Below are positions 16,001 through 29,232 of a stretch of DNA of 64,000 nt, one piece after another. A program made the position numbers and the translations under genes. Positions within the stretch are counted from its first letter, which is position 1, and the number at the start of each line of letters is the position of its first letter. The notes beneath the pieces were generated by a model, which was not told the DNA's origin, ran no database searches, and saw only the letters and a program-made list of their open reading frames with translations. This DNA comes from Epiperipatus broadwayi (lineage: Eukaryota; Onychophora; Udeonychophora; Euonychophora; Peripatidae), in the NCBI GenBank assembly GCA_028023455.1, contig JAQFVV010000351.1, forward strand, positions 246,001 to 310,000. The letters are read 5' to 3'.

Positions 16001-16130
16001 TGGATATATATCGGGAAGCGAGTATTGGTGTGGTTGCAGATTTTTAGCCTGGAGTCAAATGTTTTAAAAATCTTTTAAGTGTGTTGTCTAGGTGGCCTAT
16101 CTATGCTCAACATTCTAAGATTAAAAATTA
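13045..16130. other. AT-rich non-coding DNA
   Basis: No gene seen. A (TA)n tract lies at about 14349-14393. About 15620-16110 is less AT-rich and could be an old repeat fragment, but neither strand shows a recognisable protein or terminal repeat. Confidence 0.45.
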
Positions 16131-16135
16131 AAGTA

Positions 16136-16136
<1 letters not shown>

Positions 16137-16167
<31 letters not shown>

Positions 16168-16185
16168 TGATGATGATGATGATGA
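16137..16185. repeat. (AAT)n-(GAT)n microsatellite
   Basis: About nine AAT units pass directly into about six GAT units. Confidence 0.9.
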
Positions 16186-16439
16186 AACATAAAGCATAAT
16201 TTTTTATGGTAATTATTTTTCAAGTTTGTGTGTTGTCATCTATATATATGTGAATAAAATATTTTGTGTTATTAGTACTGGCAGTGATCTAGTTTGTTTA
16301 TTTTTTAATCTTTATTAAAAATGTATTTTTAACAAATACGTTTTAAACCTCTGTTACTCCATGAGCTAGTGACAAGGGCTGACAGTCAATAAAATATAAG
16401 TTGGATCTTTAACAGCACGTATCTGTCTACTCTATAAAT

Positions 16440-16980
16440 TTTCCAGGTTCAAATAGCCTGGTGGCGCCCTGTAGTGCAGATATGGTAAGACTCGATAAAC
16501 ACCCGACTGTTATAATTGGGTGGAAGTTAATTTATGATAATAGCAAGGAAAGTAGTTTACTGTTTAAGGCTCGAATAGGATCTTTTGAAACAAGAAAATA
16601 TATACTTCAATGGAAAAATCTGGGTGATTTAGTCTACAAGTTATGTAAGAAAAGCATGGAGAATATTAGGAATCTGTAATTAAATGTAAATGCCTGCAAG
16701 CAGAAAGAGTACAAATAATGAAATTGTGGGGAAATAAATATAAACAGTGATTATACAGAAAGTGGGATCTTAGTTTTCCAGCTGGGTTGGGAAAAGATAA
16801 GGGGGATTTAGATATAAAGGCCATAGAGTTGACAAAGATTATGTTGTGGAAATGGGATAGAATATGATGGAAAAAATTTAGTGGGGAATGGAAAAGAAAG
16901 GTAAAGTGGCTAACAGGTTTTTCTGGGCAGGGTGGCTGAGATTCCTGATTGAAAAAGGAGAAGCCACAGTGTATCACATC
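16440..16980. other. Unidentified less AT-rich block with short ORFs on both strands
   Basis: A plus-strand ORF at 16461-16679 encodes 72 aa with a basic C-terminal half (KYILQWKNLGDLVYKLCKK). A minus-strand ORF of 103 aa (16666-16977) overlaps its end. Neither resembles a family I know. The plus strand continues for about 300 bases with interrupted but protein-like reading (for example DLDIKAIELTKIMLWKWDR). Decayed transposon coding sequence on the plus strand is the likeliest explanation. A host exon is possible but unsupported. Confidence 0.3.
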
Positions 16981-16989
16981 ACATGCATT

Positions 16990-19930
16990 ATAGAAAACTT
17001 ATATTTACTGTTTTTATATATATATATATATTCAATCACTTTATTTTCTGATATGAAAGAATGAAAAAAATATATACTTCATTGAAAAATCTAATTTGCA
17101 TCTATATATTTATAACAAAATATTCAACTGTTAGATAAAAAGTAAAATATTTTTTAATTCTTACTTAATATAATCACTATCTATTACTTATTTCTATATC
17201 TAAAAGTTTGTTCTTTACTAGTGATAAAAGGGAAACACTTTTTGGCAGGATACTATCATGCAGTGCTGGGAAAGAAATCTTATATGTTAAGTGCATTTAG
17301 TCATCAGTGGCATTCAATATATTGAAATATTTAGTAGTTGGCCTAAAGTAACAAATATAAATAAAATAATAATAAAAAAACACTAATTTAATACTTTAGT
17401 AATTTATAAACTTTTTAAATCATCTCATTTTAATTAAAATCTATTATCTCTAAATAAAATAATGTAAGGTCAAAAGTATTAGTATATACATGTTTTAAAC
17501 ACAGAATTATTCAAAAAACTTCTAATAATAATTACATTAAAATATGCTGAGAAATTAGCATTGATTTGAATCTTATTATAACAGACTTTATTAAGGAGCT
17601 ATATTAAATAAATAGACAATGCAAGATTTATTCCTAATTTTGTTGTATGCTTAATGTTATAGAAAAATCTATTAAATTTCATTTTAAGTTCTAGGAAAAT
17701 ATTTTTCTGATTCATATATGAAAAGGTACTTTTTTATTTATTGTAGAATTATTCACAATGTTAGAGCTGTTTAACAAAAATAGATATAAATGGTTTTATA
17801 ATTTTCAATATACAGTTTCCATAGAAAATATTATTTCTTCTTTTAGCATTGATTTGAGAACTTAGTATTAAATATGTATAGTATATAATAACAATATTAC
17901 CAAAATTCATTTATTTATACTCATACATACTGTAAATGTTATTCTTTCATTTTAGCTCTATCATATTGCAATCATTCACCAGCACAGAAGGCAAATCCTC
18001 ACTGTAAATGCATTTTGAAACATCCATTTCACTTTCCAAATAAGACATTTATAACATTATAATTTATTTCATGTATACATTTTTTAGATACATTTAAACT
18101 TCATGTAAATATTTGAATTGCTTTTTCTTTCACACATTTCTGAAATATTATCAAAGATATGTGAAAAAGATAAATGATCTCTCAAAAATGCATTTTATGC
18201 TAACCAGTTTTCATCAGTTGGTAGTAATTACAATGTCTTTTGTGTCCATCATTTGTTCAGAATTTATTGATTACAAATTATTACAATTTGATTGATAAGA
18301 TTCAAATTTTTTTTACTAATTTATGCAAATATACTAATATAACTACTAATCATTTATAAAACTCAAGATTATCTTTAACTCAAATATACATTTTAAAAGT
18401 CAATTAACAAATAGTGATAACAAGTTTCTAATGTGATACTGTGTATATATATATATATAATCCTTTTGGGCCACACCATAGACTAGTTTTTTGCATCATT
18501 TCCAAGGTTTGATGAAATTGCATTCATCAAAATGTTGGCAATCTATTCAAAAAACATAATATATGTTACGACTAAAAAAATATTTTTATTTTCATCATAT
18601 AACTATAAAAATCTTCATTATAATAATATATACTGTACTACCTTGGTCTAGATCTAAGCACAAAATCATTATATCCCTAAAAAATTAGTTGGCTTTTTTT
18701 TTCAATTGTTTTAAAAATATCAATAATTTACTTTAGTAAAAAATAGCAATTAAGAATAAATCATAATATAAGACAGCATTCATGAATTTTTTATTTTCTT
18801 AACTGACAGTATATCAAATTGTATATTATGATAAAATTAATATTTTATTTTTAGATAGATTGAATAGATTGAAATATGTATTGATAGATTTATTTATTAG
18901 TATTTTTATTTACTACATACATTTAACAAATAATACATGAATATAAATAAACAAAATAGTCAATTAATATTTAGCATGTGTATGCCTGTATACATGTTTT
19001 ATGTTTATATGGTTAAAATATTATTAACCCTGTCTTATTTAACTACTTTTTGACAGCTTTCTTTGTTCTTACTAAATTTAAGCTTTCAACTTTCATTTCG
19101 GTATTAAACCTTTATTATTTATCAGAATATAATAAATTTGATTTGTTTAGAAATTAAATAAATTGTAAAAAATCATATTTGTTTTCTGGAATTGCTTTAA
19201 AAAATATATTTATTCAAAACAAAATGTAGTCACATCATCAAATTTCAGGTGGAGCTGATTCAGTTTATAAAATGAACGAAATTTTCATTGTTTCACATTT
19301 GATTTAAAAATCTGAATGAATTTCTTTTAATAACTATTAAATCTATCAAATTATGCTTTAAAAGTTTACAATTTTTTCTTAATTTTTATGATATTGCTAA
19401 ATATAATACTAATCAGGTGAATAACCTCATTTTGTAGACAGCTGTGTTTTCTGCAATCATAATCTCTATAGTAACAATATTTAGAAGAAATTATTTTTTT
19501 TATATTTAAAAATAAAACATTTATCTAAAAAATGAATATATAATATTTACTTTTCATTTTTAATAATTGTTACATAATTACATCAATCATAAACTTTCCA
19601 AAAAATGAAGTTTTTACACCACCATATTTTTTTCTTGACAACTGTAATATTTTCTCGAAACGAACATGCAAGGTTTGAGATTGTGAAATATATAATATCT
19701 ATCATTTGTGAAGCTTGCTGATCTTTTGTTGAACTGACTATTGACTTTCCAGGTCATTTATTGATTTTTTTATATTTAAAATATTAGAAAATAAATATAC
19801 ATGAATTTTAAAGCCATAAAAAAAAGCTTTGCAAAATTTTCAACAGATGGTAAAAAACACAGTTAATTTTTAAAAAACTGAAATGCAGCTGTAACATTTC
19901 AAAATCCAAGAGGGATATGTATTTAAAATA
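16990..19930. other. AT-rich non-coding DNA
   Basis: Short TA tracts (about 17018 and 18440) and A/T runs only. No supportable gene or element. Confidence 0.45.
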
Positions 19931-22160
19931 TTATAAATATATATTGTAATGGGATGGGAATAATCAGTTGGAAGTAAATTGTTGTAACTGGGGTGATGGC
20001 TAATCATCATCACTCACAAGTAAATTTTATGTAAAAACTGAGATGTTAAAGGATGCTATTAAAATAATGTTCAACACCAAAATATATAAGAAATGTTATA
20101 TATTATAAGTGAGAGCATGAGATCAATATATCTTTGACAGATCAGCCAGCTAATTCCTTAGAGCAACTCAAAGTATAATTAAAATTTCATCAACCAGCAT
20201 TATAAATAAGTAAAAGTACTCACCATTCATAAACATGAATGATCAAAATCAAAATACATCAATACAATAAATCAAGAGTCCATATTATGCTGGATTGTAA
20301 ATGGGTCTTCTATAGCCCAGGCTAATTATTTAGCCCTTGGCAGCTTGTGCTATTTATTTAATCATAACATTGGATGCACCACTTAAGTGCTAATCTATCA
20401 GAATACATAACCAGAAAAATATAAATGATATTGCTAGGATATTAAAACATGCTGATCATCATCAATGTTATGATTATTTAGTGTCATTAATGCATTGGGA
20501 AATTATAAAATTAAATTCTAATAAAGACTAAATTAAATAAAATATAGTGCAGGGAGTTTGAAGAGTATATTCTTTGCACGAAAAAATGACCATTGTCAAC
20601 TGGATTCCCCCAAAGCAGTAAATATAAAGCCCCATTTATATATTCAGCCTGTGCTCAAATCTAGCTCAGAGAACATAAGCTCTATTACTGTTATGGTGAC
20701 CAAGAGATAATGATGCAATACAATTTTTAACAATTGAATACAAGTTTATTGACAATAAAAAAATGATATTAAGGTCTCTACAATATGGTTTTACAACTAG
20801 AAGTCTTCTGATATTGATTAACATACAATGATAAAAAAATTACATTGTGGTTACACAATTAATATACAAAGTTCAAGTTACTGTATGATGGTTTACATAT
20901 AACACACATATATGAATACAACATGTATTTTACTATTACACAAATACAATTTAATTAACATCTAATAAAATTTTAAAAATTATTAAAATTATGTGTTCTA
21001 CTTGAGAAGCATTGACCTATATATGCACACATATATGTGTATGCATGTAATTTCTGAACATATTTGACTTGTTACAAAATAAAATTATTAATTCTACAAT
21101 ACATAATTAATTCTAGATTTAACATATATGTTGTGCACAAAGAAGCATATATGCACATTGATATTTATATTATCTTTCAATTTGTCATAATAATGATATA
21201 TTTTTCCTAATTAATTCCATTTGGAAAACATACATAAATTTCACACATATACATGTGCATAAACAAAATATAGATATAATTTAAAATTAGTTATCAGTTG
21301 TTTTTTTTCTTTTAAAAAAAATATTTGTTTATAAGTTCCCTTTTTGTTCTTTAAAAAATGTATTATAAACTTTTTTTTTCCTTTTAAAAATAAAACAATC
21401 AACCTTGACCAGGTTATTGCTGATTGAATAATTAGAAATGTCTTTAAACTTAGATTACAAAATCATCTATTAATCCTTTACTTTTACATTTTAATTTAAA
21501 CAAAATTATGCTTGCATTTTAAGATATATATATATTAATGTCATTTTTATAAGGAATTACCAAAACAATTTATTTAAAATATATATATCAAATCATCTTT
21601 CTTTTAGATGTTTAACAAAATAAATTATTAAGTTATAATTTTAAAAATCATTTTAAAGATTTTAAATTATCTCACCATATATGTTTATTTGTGCTTCTAT
21701 GCATTTAGATACATCAGCATACATATAATTACTTTTTCAGCCACTGATGGTTTCTATTGATAGAGATCAGTCCAGGTAATTGGCACTTTGAAAAACTATA
21801 ATCAGAAATGTTGGCATTTTGTAAGTTCCTACTGTCTAGGATTTAATGAGCTTCATCCCAGCAAACTGTTTTGTCCTCATTTAAGGCTTTAGAGACAGAG
21901 AAGTGGGTCTTTTTAGGTGGATGTAAACTCCCCCAGTGAATCAATAGATATTTTCTGGATCTCCTGCCTTGACTTCAGTTACATTTCATGGCAGTTCTGT
22001 ATAAATTTGCAGCCATCTCTCTGGCCAACTAAAACCAATTACTGAAAACTTCAACAAGCTTCAACAAAATATTAAAACAAGAATTGTCTTCAAAAAAATT
22101 ACTATCCAAACTTCTTTTCAAAAACTACTATCCAGATTGACCTAATCTTTTCCATCCAGC

Positions 22161-22168
22161 CTTATATA
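22161..22168 (-). promoter_or_regulatory. TATA-like box in repeat copy A
   Basis: Minus strand TATATAAG followed by GCTGGATGGAAA. The same position in copy B reads TATAAAAG followed by the same GCTGGATGGAAA, which supports a conserved Pol II promoter element. Confidence 0.5.
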
Positions 22169-22552
22169 GTTTTGGTGAAGTGATTAAAATACTGAATTTA
22201 AAAAGTGTTTTTATCTTGATTAAAAAGAATTTTATTTTTTTTTTGAAAGCAACTTTGAAATTTTTATCAAAGTGTGATATACATATTTTTACTTAGATAG
22301 AGAAATTAAACAATTAATTAAAGGATTTCAAAAATAAATAATAGAAATTTTTACAATTATTACTTTGACCTGCATGTTTTTAAATTCAAAATCAGAATAA
22401 TAATAATACAATATTAACATTTATTTTGACCTTTTTAAATGTTTTAATTAATAATAAAATTCAGTTTTAATTTATTATTTTTATTTCAGTAAAATGTAGA
22501 AAATATCTACAAAAATTATGTCTGTGTTTATTTCTACTTTTCCTTTCAAGTT

Positions 22553-22555
<3 letters not shown>

Positions 22556-22605
<50 letters not shown>

Positions 22606-22619
22606 TAAATATATATATA
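22556..22619. repeat. (TA)n microsatellite in repeat copy A
   Basis: Two pure TA runs separated by TAGTTTAAA. The spurious YIYIYI ORFs on both strands come from it. Copy B has only a short TA run here, so the tract expanded in copy A. Confidence 0.9.
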
Positions 22620-22689
22620 TTTGTGCATACACACAATGTTCCTGTGTGCCATGTAACCCAATTGGTTACATTGCCCTGCTCTGAAGGAA

Positions 22690-23655
22690 AAGGAAAATAG
22701 AAATGAAACATATTTGTAACAATTTTACATAATAATCAAAACAAAGGTCATGCTTAAAATTATGTACTCATCATTTTTAGAAATCTGACAGATATTTGAG
22801 CAGTTAACAGAATGAATAGTGACCTGCAATTTTGAGATAGATAAAGAATTCAGTCATTGAACTATAAGTACACAATGCATCATGAACACCAACTTCAATT
22901 GAGACACTATAAGCTACTACAACCTTTACAAAGGTACTGCAAAAATCTTTTCAAATCCCTCTCTGGTGGTGGGGCTGGAAAATACTAAACTATGCCTTAC
23001 TTCTTTGAGTCTTATGGACTGGGAAATACAAGTTATGCCTTGTTCCTTTTCCTTGGAGACTAAGAGGCTGTAATCATGCTAGGAGTATGTTAACTGCACT
23101 GTGATTAACAATATGAAATAAAAAATGAGTTGGAGCAAATAGCAGAGATAGAAAACTACTCAGAGTTGCATGAAAACATTGTAACCTCAAGCCAATGACA
23201 AAAATTCACCATCCATCATCAAAACTGACAATGCAGCTAAACAAACTTCAACAATCAAACACCCAATCCAATCTCTAACATCATTAATTTTCTATTTAAC
23301 TCAAAACATGAACCTCTTCTAAACATACATGAAAACTACTATTTTATAATTTATAATCATCATCAATAATGCTGTCACCTATTTCACAGTAATTTTTAAA
23401 ATTAATTCTGCATAAAATGCACACTTTCAGTTATGATTTGAGATCAAGTTGATAATTTTGAAGTTATGGTCACCAGTATGTGATCATCAGGTTTACATTG
23501 GGCAGCCATTTATAATGATTGCCACAATACATGATCATCATTGGCCCTCAGTTAGGGAGCCATTTGTAACTCTACAGAAAATTGGTGTTTAATCCATGAG
23601 GGCTCTGAGGAATTGTACTTTTATCCTCAAGTTAAATAAAATAAACAAAAGGAAT
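22690..23655. other. Spacer between repeat copies A and B
   Basis: About 1 kb without a gene or a recognised element. It lies between two same-orientation copies of the large repeat, so it could be the interior of a small LTR-type element. I see no protein, and no clear primer-binding site. Confidence 0.35.
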
Positions 23656-23659
23656 GAGC

Positions 23660-26060
23660 AAAATAGATTACTTAAGAGATCAGCACAGCTAACTAAAAGT
23701 TCAGAACTGCCCAAAAGTATAAGGAATACTCAAAATAATTCATCATTATGAATGCTCAAAATAAAAATACATCAATACAATAAATCAACAATCTATCTTG
23801 TGAATGGAATGGAAATGGGTTTTCTGTAGACCAGGCTAACTATTTAGCCTTTGCCAGCTTATTGCAACACAACTTTGGATATATCATTTAAATGTTAATC
23901 CATCAAAATACATAACCAAAAAAATCTAAACATTAATGCTGGGATATTAAAACATGCTGATAATAATCAATGCTCTGGCCACTTAGTACCATTAGTACAC
24001 TGGCCAACTATAAAATTAAATTCTAATAAAGACTAAATTAAATAAAATGTACTACAGGGACTTTAAAGAATATACTCTTCATGCCAAAACAGGACCCTCA
24101 TCAACTGATTGTGCCTAAAGCACTAAATCCATCCCCATTTACATATTCAGCCTGTGCTCAAATCTAGCTCTGAGAACTTCAAGAGATAATAAAGCAATAC
24201 AATTTTTAACAATTGAATACAAGTTTATTAACAATAAACAAAATGATATTAAAGTCTCTAGAATATGGTTTTACAATTAGAAGTCTTCTGATTTTGATTA
24301 ATATATAATAATAAAAAAATTACATTGTTGTTTACATGATTAATATACAAAATTCAAGTTATAATATGATGGTTTACATATAACACACATATATATGTGC
24401 ACAGTACAATTCAATTGACATCTAATAAAATTTTAAAAATTACTAAAATTATATGTGTTTTACTTTGACAAGCATTGATCTATATACATGCACATACATG
24501 TGTATGTGTGTAATTTCTAAACATATTTGACTTGTTACAAAATAAAATTATAAATTCTATAATATGTAATTGATTCTTAATTTAATATATATATGTTGTT
24601 CGCAGAGTAATGTATATGCACATTGACATTTATATTATATTTTAATTTGTTGTAATAATAATATATTTTTCCTAATTAATTCCATTTGGAAAACATACAT
24701 AAATTTCATGCATATATATAAATTTGTTATCAAGTGTTGTTTTTTTTAAAGAAAAACATCAGTTTATAAGTTTTTTTTTCTTTAAAAAAAAGTATTATCA
24801 ACTTTTTTTTTTAAATACAACAGTCAATCTTGACTGGATTATTGTTGATTGAATAATTACAAATGTCTTTAAACTTAGATTATAGAATCATCTATTAATC
24901 CTTTACTTTTAGATTTTAATTTAAACAAAATTATGCTTGCATTTTAAGTTATATATATATATATATTAATATCATTTTTTATAAGGAATTACCAAAACAA
25001 TTTTTTTAAAAATATTTGTGTCAAATCATTTTTCTTTTAGACATTAGACAAAATAAGTTATTAAGTTGTAATTTTAAAAGTCATTTTAAGGATTTTAAAC
25101 TAACTCACCAGCTATATATACATTTAACTTGCTTCTCTGCCTTTAAATATATCAGCATACATATAATTACTTCTTCAGCAACTGATGGTTTCTCTTGATA
25201 GAGACCAGTCCAGGTAATTGTAAGCATTGGAAAATATAATCAGGTAAGTTGGCATTCCATGAATTTTCTACTGTCTAGAAATTAATGAGCTTCAATCCAG
25301 CAACTGTTTTGTCCACATTTAAGCCTTAGAGATAGGGGAGTGGATCTTTTTTCTAGGTGCATCTAAACTCCCCCAGTGAATCAATGGATTGCTGCTGGAT
25401 CTCCTGCTTTGACATCAACTACATTTCAAAGGAGCTCTGTATAAATATGTCAGCCATCTTTCTGGCCAGCTAAAACCAACTGCTGCAAATTTCAACAAGC
25501 TGCAAAAAATATTAATACAAGAACTGTCTTCAAAAAAATTACTATCCAAACTGATCTTTTTAAAAACTACTATGGAGACTGAACTAATTCTTTCCATCCA
25601 GCCTTTTATAGTTTTGGTGAAATGATAAAAAGACTAAATTTAAAAACATTGTTATTTTTATCTTGATTAAAAAGAATTTTAATCCTTTTGAAAGCAACTT
25701 TGATATTTTTATCAAAGTGTGATATATATGATTTTACTTACATAAAGTAGTTTAACAATTAATTATAAGATTTCAAAAATAAATAATAGAATTTTTTACA
25801 CTTATCAGTTTGACCTGCATGTTTTTAAATTCAAAATCAATATTAAATATTCATTTAGACATTTTTAAATGTTTTAATTTATAATAAAATTCACTTTTAA
25901 TTCAGAGTTATTTAACCCTTTATTTATTATTTTTATTCCAAGTGAAATGTAAAAAATATCTACAAAAATTTATTTCTGTGTTTATTTCTACTTTTCCTTT
26001 CAACTTTATATATATATTTGTGCATACACACTATGATGCTGTGTGTCATGTAATCCAACT
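23660..26060 (-). repeat. Large interspersed repeat, copy B
   Basis: Same orientation and internal order as copy A. It carries the minus-strand TATAAAAG at 25603-25610 and the minus-strand AATAAA at 24224-24229, about 1.37 kb apart against 1.41 kb in copy A. The left end is shorter than copy A: similarity starts near AGATCAGCACAGCTAAC (about 23678). The right end GCTGTGTGTCATGTAATCCA matches copy A's CCTGTGTGCCATGTAACCCA. Divergence from copy A is moderate and spread evenly, so these are independent old copies or an old duplication. Confidence 0.6.
25603..25610 (-). promoter_or_regulatory. TATA box in repeat copy B
   Basis: Minus strand TATAAAAG followed by GCTGGATGGAAAG, a textbook TATA sequence at the same place as in copy A. 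Confidence 0.55.
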
Positions 26061-26069
26061 AGTTTAAAT

Positions 26070-27865
26070 ATATAATTATTTCACTATATATTTAAAAATA
26101 TAGGATATTTTATATTAAATCAATACATATACAAGGTATATCCATATTTTGTTTAAATTATGATTTTAAAGTCTATTTTTATTTCCATATTTATTTTAGT
26201 ACTATTTTTTTAAAAAAAACTTTTATTTATTACAAATTTAACAAATATTTTTATTTCATGAATGCTGGTGTATTTAAAAAAACATTACTGAGTGAAATAT
26301 AGCTGTCCTAACAGACACCATAGCAATAGGTTAAATTTTACTGAAACTACAGGAACATTATCTAAGATAGTGAGTTAAATATATTATCATCTTGGAAAAA
26401 ATATATAAGCCTCTGATCATAAATTGGTTACTTTTTTTTAATCAGCATCTCAATAAGCAAAGTCAATGTGTTATATGTCATGTAAATCATTGAATTTTAC
26501 TATAAAATTGAATGGCTAGGTAAAATAAAATGTTTGCTACAAATGACTTCTATTCATTGAGAAGGCTGTTAACATCTCATAATAAATCACTTTATCACAC
26601 AATGCACGTACAGTGTCACAGGAATATATTAATTTATATTATAATGTCAGTGCTACAGTGTATAATATTAAGAAAGTAATCACACAATACAATGTGAAAT
26701 TTATTATGGATTAAATTTTCAATGCTACAACAATGTTTATTATGAAATATCTAAGGATTAATCAATGCTAATATTAATATAATAATAGAAAATATAGATG
26801 TCTCAATATTTTACTATAGACAATTTTATTTCAACTGCATACTTCAATTCAAGTGGATATAAATTTTGTTTTGAATGCTATAATTGAGATATAATTGAAC
26901 TACAAATACTATGCTTATTTAATATATTTCCATACCATAGAAAGCATCATATGATATTAATAAGAACTCCAAAGACTCATGAACTTTTCTACAAACACTG
27001 TTGTTATGTTGATATATGTGCTTTTTAATGGAGTTTTAATTAAGGATCATAAATTTTTGGACAAATTAAAGAGGTTCTAAGTTTTTATTATTTTTTTATT
27101 TACTTTTGAATGCATATGTTTATTTATAGTACCTAAGTATATAAACTAGCCAAAAGAAAAATTTAGATTACCTTAGAAACAAAATTTAACAATATTTCCT
27201 AATATTAATTTTGTTTGTTTTTATTTGAAAACTTATATTATGTTCGACAGGTTTCATTATATATGTAAAGAGTATTCGATCATAAGTATAAGAATTCCCA
27301 AATCATCTTTGTGATAGTATATATTTTAATATATATTAATTGTATTATAATTTCTGTATTTAAATTAATGATTTTATTTTTTGGTTATAAGAAAACAGAA
27401 AACAAATTAAACATACTTAGTTAATTTTTTAAAATATAATTTTAGTGGTTATATATTATTTTTGATGTAAAGATAATGAATTCTTTCTAGTTTATAAGTG
27501 TATCATTCACAACCTCTTCTAGATATATAGATAAAAAAATGTATACAACATATGCAATAAATAAAGCATATAACTAATTCATAATCAAATAACCTAACAA
27601 AAATCATTTCATTTGCTTATTAACTTATATAATATATATATATATATATAGCTATTAGAAACCAGTCAACACTTAGACAATCCCAATATAGATAATGATC
27701 AACAATCTCAAACTGTTGTCAATGCAACCACCTTTTAACAATAGAGGTGAAATCTCAGCTTTATTTATGGTCCAATATATTTATATAAACACTAAAGATT
27801 GCAACTTGATCTCAGAAATTGAAATTATTGATATAAAGAAGTTTAAATAAACTCCTTATATATAT
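26070..27865. other. AT-rich non-coding DNA
   Basis: No gene or repeat recognised apart from short TA runs (about 27630-27650 and 27858-27872). Confidence 0.45.
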
Positions 27866-28054
27866 ATATATAAAATACATATTTTGCGGGTTCATCCGTG
27901 TTAAAAACTTTTAATATCAATTTACTGACGTTTCGACTTGGTCACACAAGCCATCCACAGAGTTATAAAAAGGTAGAAAGACGGTTGTAGAGGCGCTACA
28001 ATCACTGGTTTGAATAAAACATTAAAAATCCCACCAATAGCAAAAATGTTAAAT

Positions 28055-28336
28055 TTAAGAATGTTTTTTAAAGAAATCTTTCCAAATAGGAGGAAGTTTG
28101 CACGTATCATCTCGCTTATTGATACAATCTGGCCTTTTAAGTATCTCAATGGCTTCTCTGATTTTGCATTGGTAGAGATTATCACATCTGGATATGATCC
28201 TGGTACTAGAAAAATCTATTTTATGACCTGAATCTATAGTATGGAGTGAGAGTGCTGATGATGATGAGTGTTGTTTAACTGCATTAGCATGCTCATCTCT
28301 CCTAACACTGATGCGACGATTACTCATACCTATGTA
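28055..28336 (-). pseudogene. PLE-2 GIY-YIG C-terminal fragment, minus arm
   Basis: On the minus strand YIGMSNRRISVRRDEH starts at 28336 and is followed by KQHSSSSALSLHTIDSGH and the acidic/basic segment KIREAIEILKRP, ending at a stop at 28055. YIG, the SVRRDEH helix and the REA glutamate match the PLE nuclease family. The frame is open with no stops, unlike PLE-1 and PLE-3, so the source family may have been active recently. The residues before YIG in this frame are not nuclease: they are the antisense of the other arm. The domain lacks its GIY half and cannot be functional. Confidence 0.8.
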
Positions 28337-28606
28337 AGTAATCGTCGCATCAGTGTTAGGAGAGATGAGCATGCTAATGCAGTTAAACAACACTCATCAT
28401 CATCAGCACTCTCACTCCATACTATAGATTCAGGTCATAAAATAGATTTTTCTAGTACCAGGATCATATCCAGATGTGATAATCTCTACCAATGCAAAAT
28501 CAGAGAAGCCATTGAGATACTTAAAAGGCCAGATTGTATCAATAAGCGAGATGATACGTGCAAACTTCCTCCTATTTGGAAAGATTTCTTTAAAAAACAT
28601 TCTTAA
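28337..28606 (+). pseudogene. PLE-2 GIY-YIG C-terminal fragment, plus arm
   Basis: Mirror copy of the minus-arm fragment. From SNRRISVRRDEH to the stop at 28606 the protein is the same. The residues before it read HTYV rather than YIGM because the palindrome spacer is read from the other side. This copy starts immediately after the YIG codons, so the junction lies inside the catalytic motif. No RT, no GIY half and no start codon of its own. Confidence 0.8.
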
Positions 28607-28819
28607 ATTTAACATTTTTGCTATTGGTGGGATTTTTAATGTTTTATTCAAACCAGTGATTGTAGCGCCTCTACAACCGTCTTTCTACCTTTTTATAACT
28701 CTGTGGATGGCTTGTGTGACCAAGTCGAAACGTCAGTAAATTGATATTAAAAGTTTTTAACACGGATGAACCTGCAAAATATGTATTTTATATATTTAAC
28801 CCGTGCAAATCTTCGTTTT

Positions 28820-28821
<2 letters not shown>

Positions 28822-28901
<80 letters not shown>
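28822..28901. repeat. (TA)n microsatellite
   Basis: About 78 bp of pure TA directly downstream of the PLE-2 palindrome, followed by ACACACA. Confidence 0.95.
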
Positions 28902-28904
<3 letters not shown>

Positions 28905-28907
<3 letters not shown>

Positions 28908-29230
28908 ATGAATAGAAATGAGGAGATAATATCTATTAAATAGAGATAAACTTTGAAATTTTGATGTTACCAAAAAATATCAATTTCTGAGGCCAAGCAA
29001 GTTTTTCTTGTAAACCTATAATAGCTCTTTTGTTGGGATCTTTGAAGTAAAAGGGTCCTCTTTTACTTCAAACTCAAGTTCTTATATGGATTTAAACCCA
29101 GAAAGTTATTTTTATAGGTGTAAGAATACAAAAGAAGGGAATCTTTCTTGACATTCTGCAAATAATATTTTTCACTTCTACAGAGAGTTTTATATGTTGA
29201 ATTAAATTTTTATATGGATTGTTATTATAA
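28905..29230 (+). repeat. Short interspersed repeat family, copy 1 of 3
   Basis: Starts AATGAATAGAAATGAGGAG and ends TATGGATTGTTATTAT. An internal hairpin GAAGTAAAAGG ... TCTTTTACTTC lies at 29044-29069. Copies 2 and 3 are at 32055 and 33005. Non-coding. Class unknown; a non-autonomous element with an internal hairpin is possible. Confidence 0.75.
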
Positions 29231-29232
29231 TG

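Larger units (their letters stand above)
19935..22680 (-). repeat. Large interspersed repeat, copy A (LTR-like, non-coding)
   Basis: Copy A aligns over most of its length with copy B (23660-26060) and both ends of copy C (47385-52395). Shared blocks include CCAGGCTAATTATTTAGCC near 20317 and the stretch around GGATCTCCTGCCTTGACTTCAG near 21958. On the minus strand it has a TATA-like TATATAAGGCTGG (22161-22168 and beyond) and, 1.4 kb downstream, AATAAACTTGTATTCAATTG (about 20731-20750). Both signals recur in copy B. No protein is encoded. In minus orientation the end near 22672 reads TGTAAC, compatible with an LTR. The repeat could be an LTR, a large non-autonomous element or a PLE-associated region. 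Confidence 0.6.
27871..28790. mobile_element. PLE-2 palindrome: two PLE 3' ends joined head to head
   Basis: The arms 27871-28324 and 28337-28790 are each 454 bp, near-identical inverted copies around a 12-nt spacer; one mismatch was noticed in the parts compared. Each arm reads outward as the C-terminal half of a PLE GIY-YIG nuclease, a stop, and a 3' UTR containing TCGAAACGTCAG. Both copies stop at the nuclease YIG motif, so neither has a GIY half or an RT. Near identity of the arms means the structure is young or kept uniform by conversion. It lies between TA-rich tracts. Confidence 0.9.

Noticed and set aside
22481-22711. YIYIYI-type ORFs on both strands
   Set aside because: Translation of a TA microsatellite.
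28010-28231. 73-aa ORFs (28010-28231 plus, 28430-28651 minus) and 87-aa ORFs (27922-28185, 28476-28739)
   Set aside because: Antisense or out-of-frame shadows of the PLE-2 nuclease arms; the palindrome makes them appear twice.
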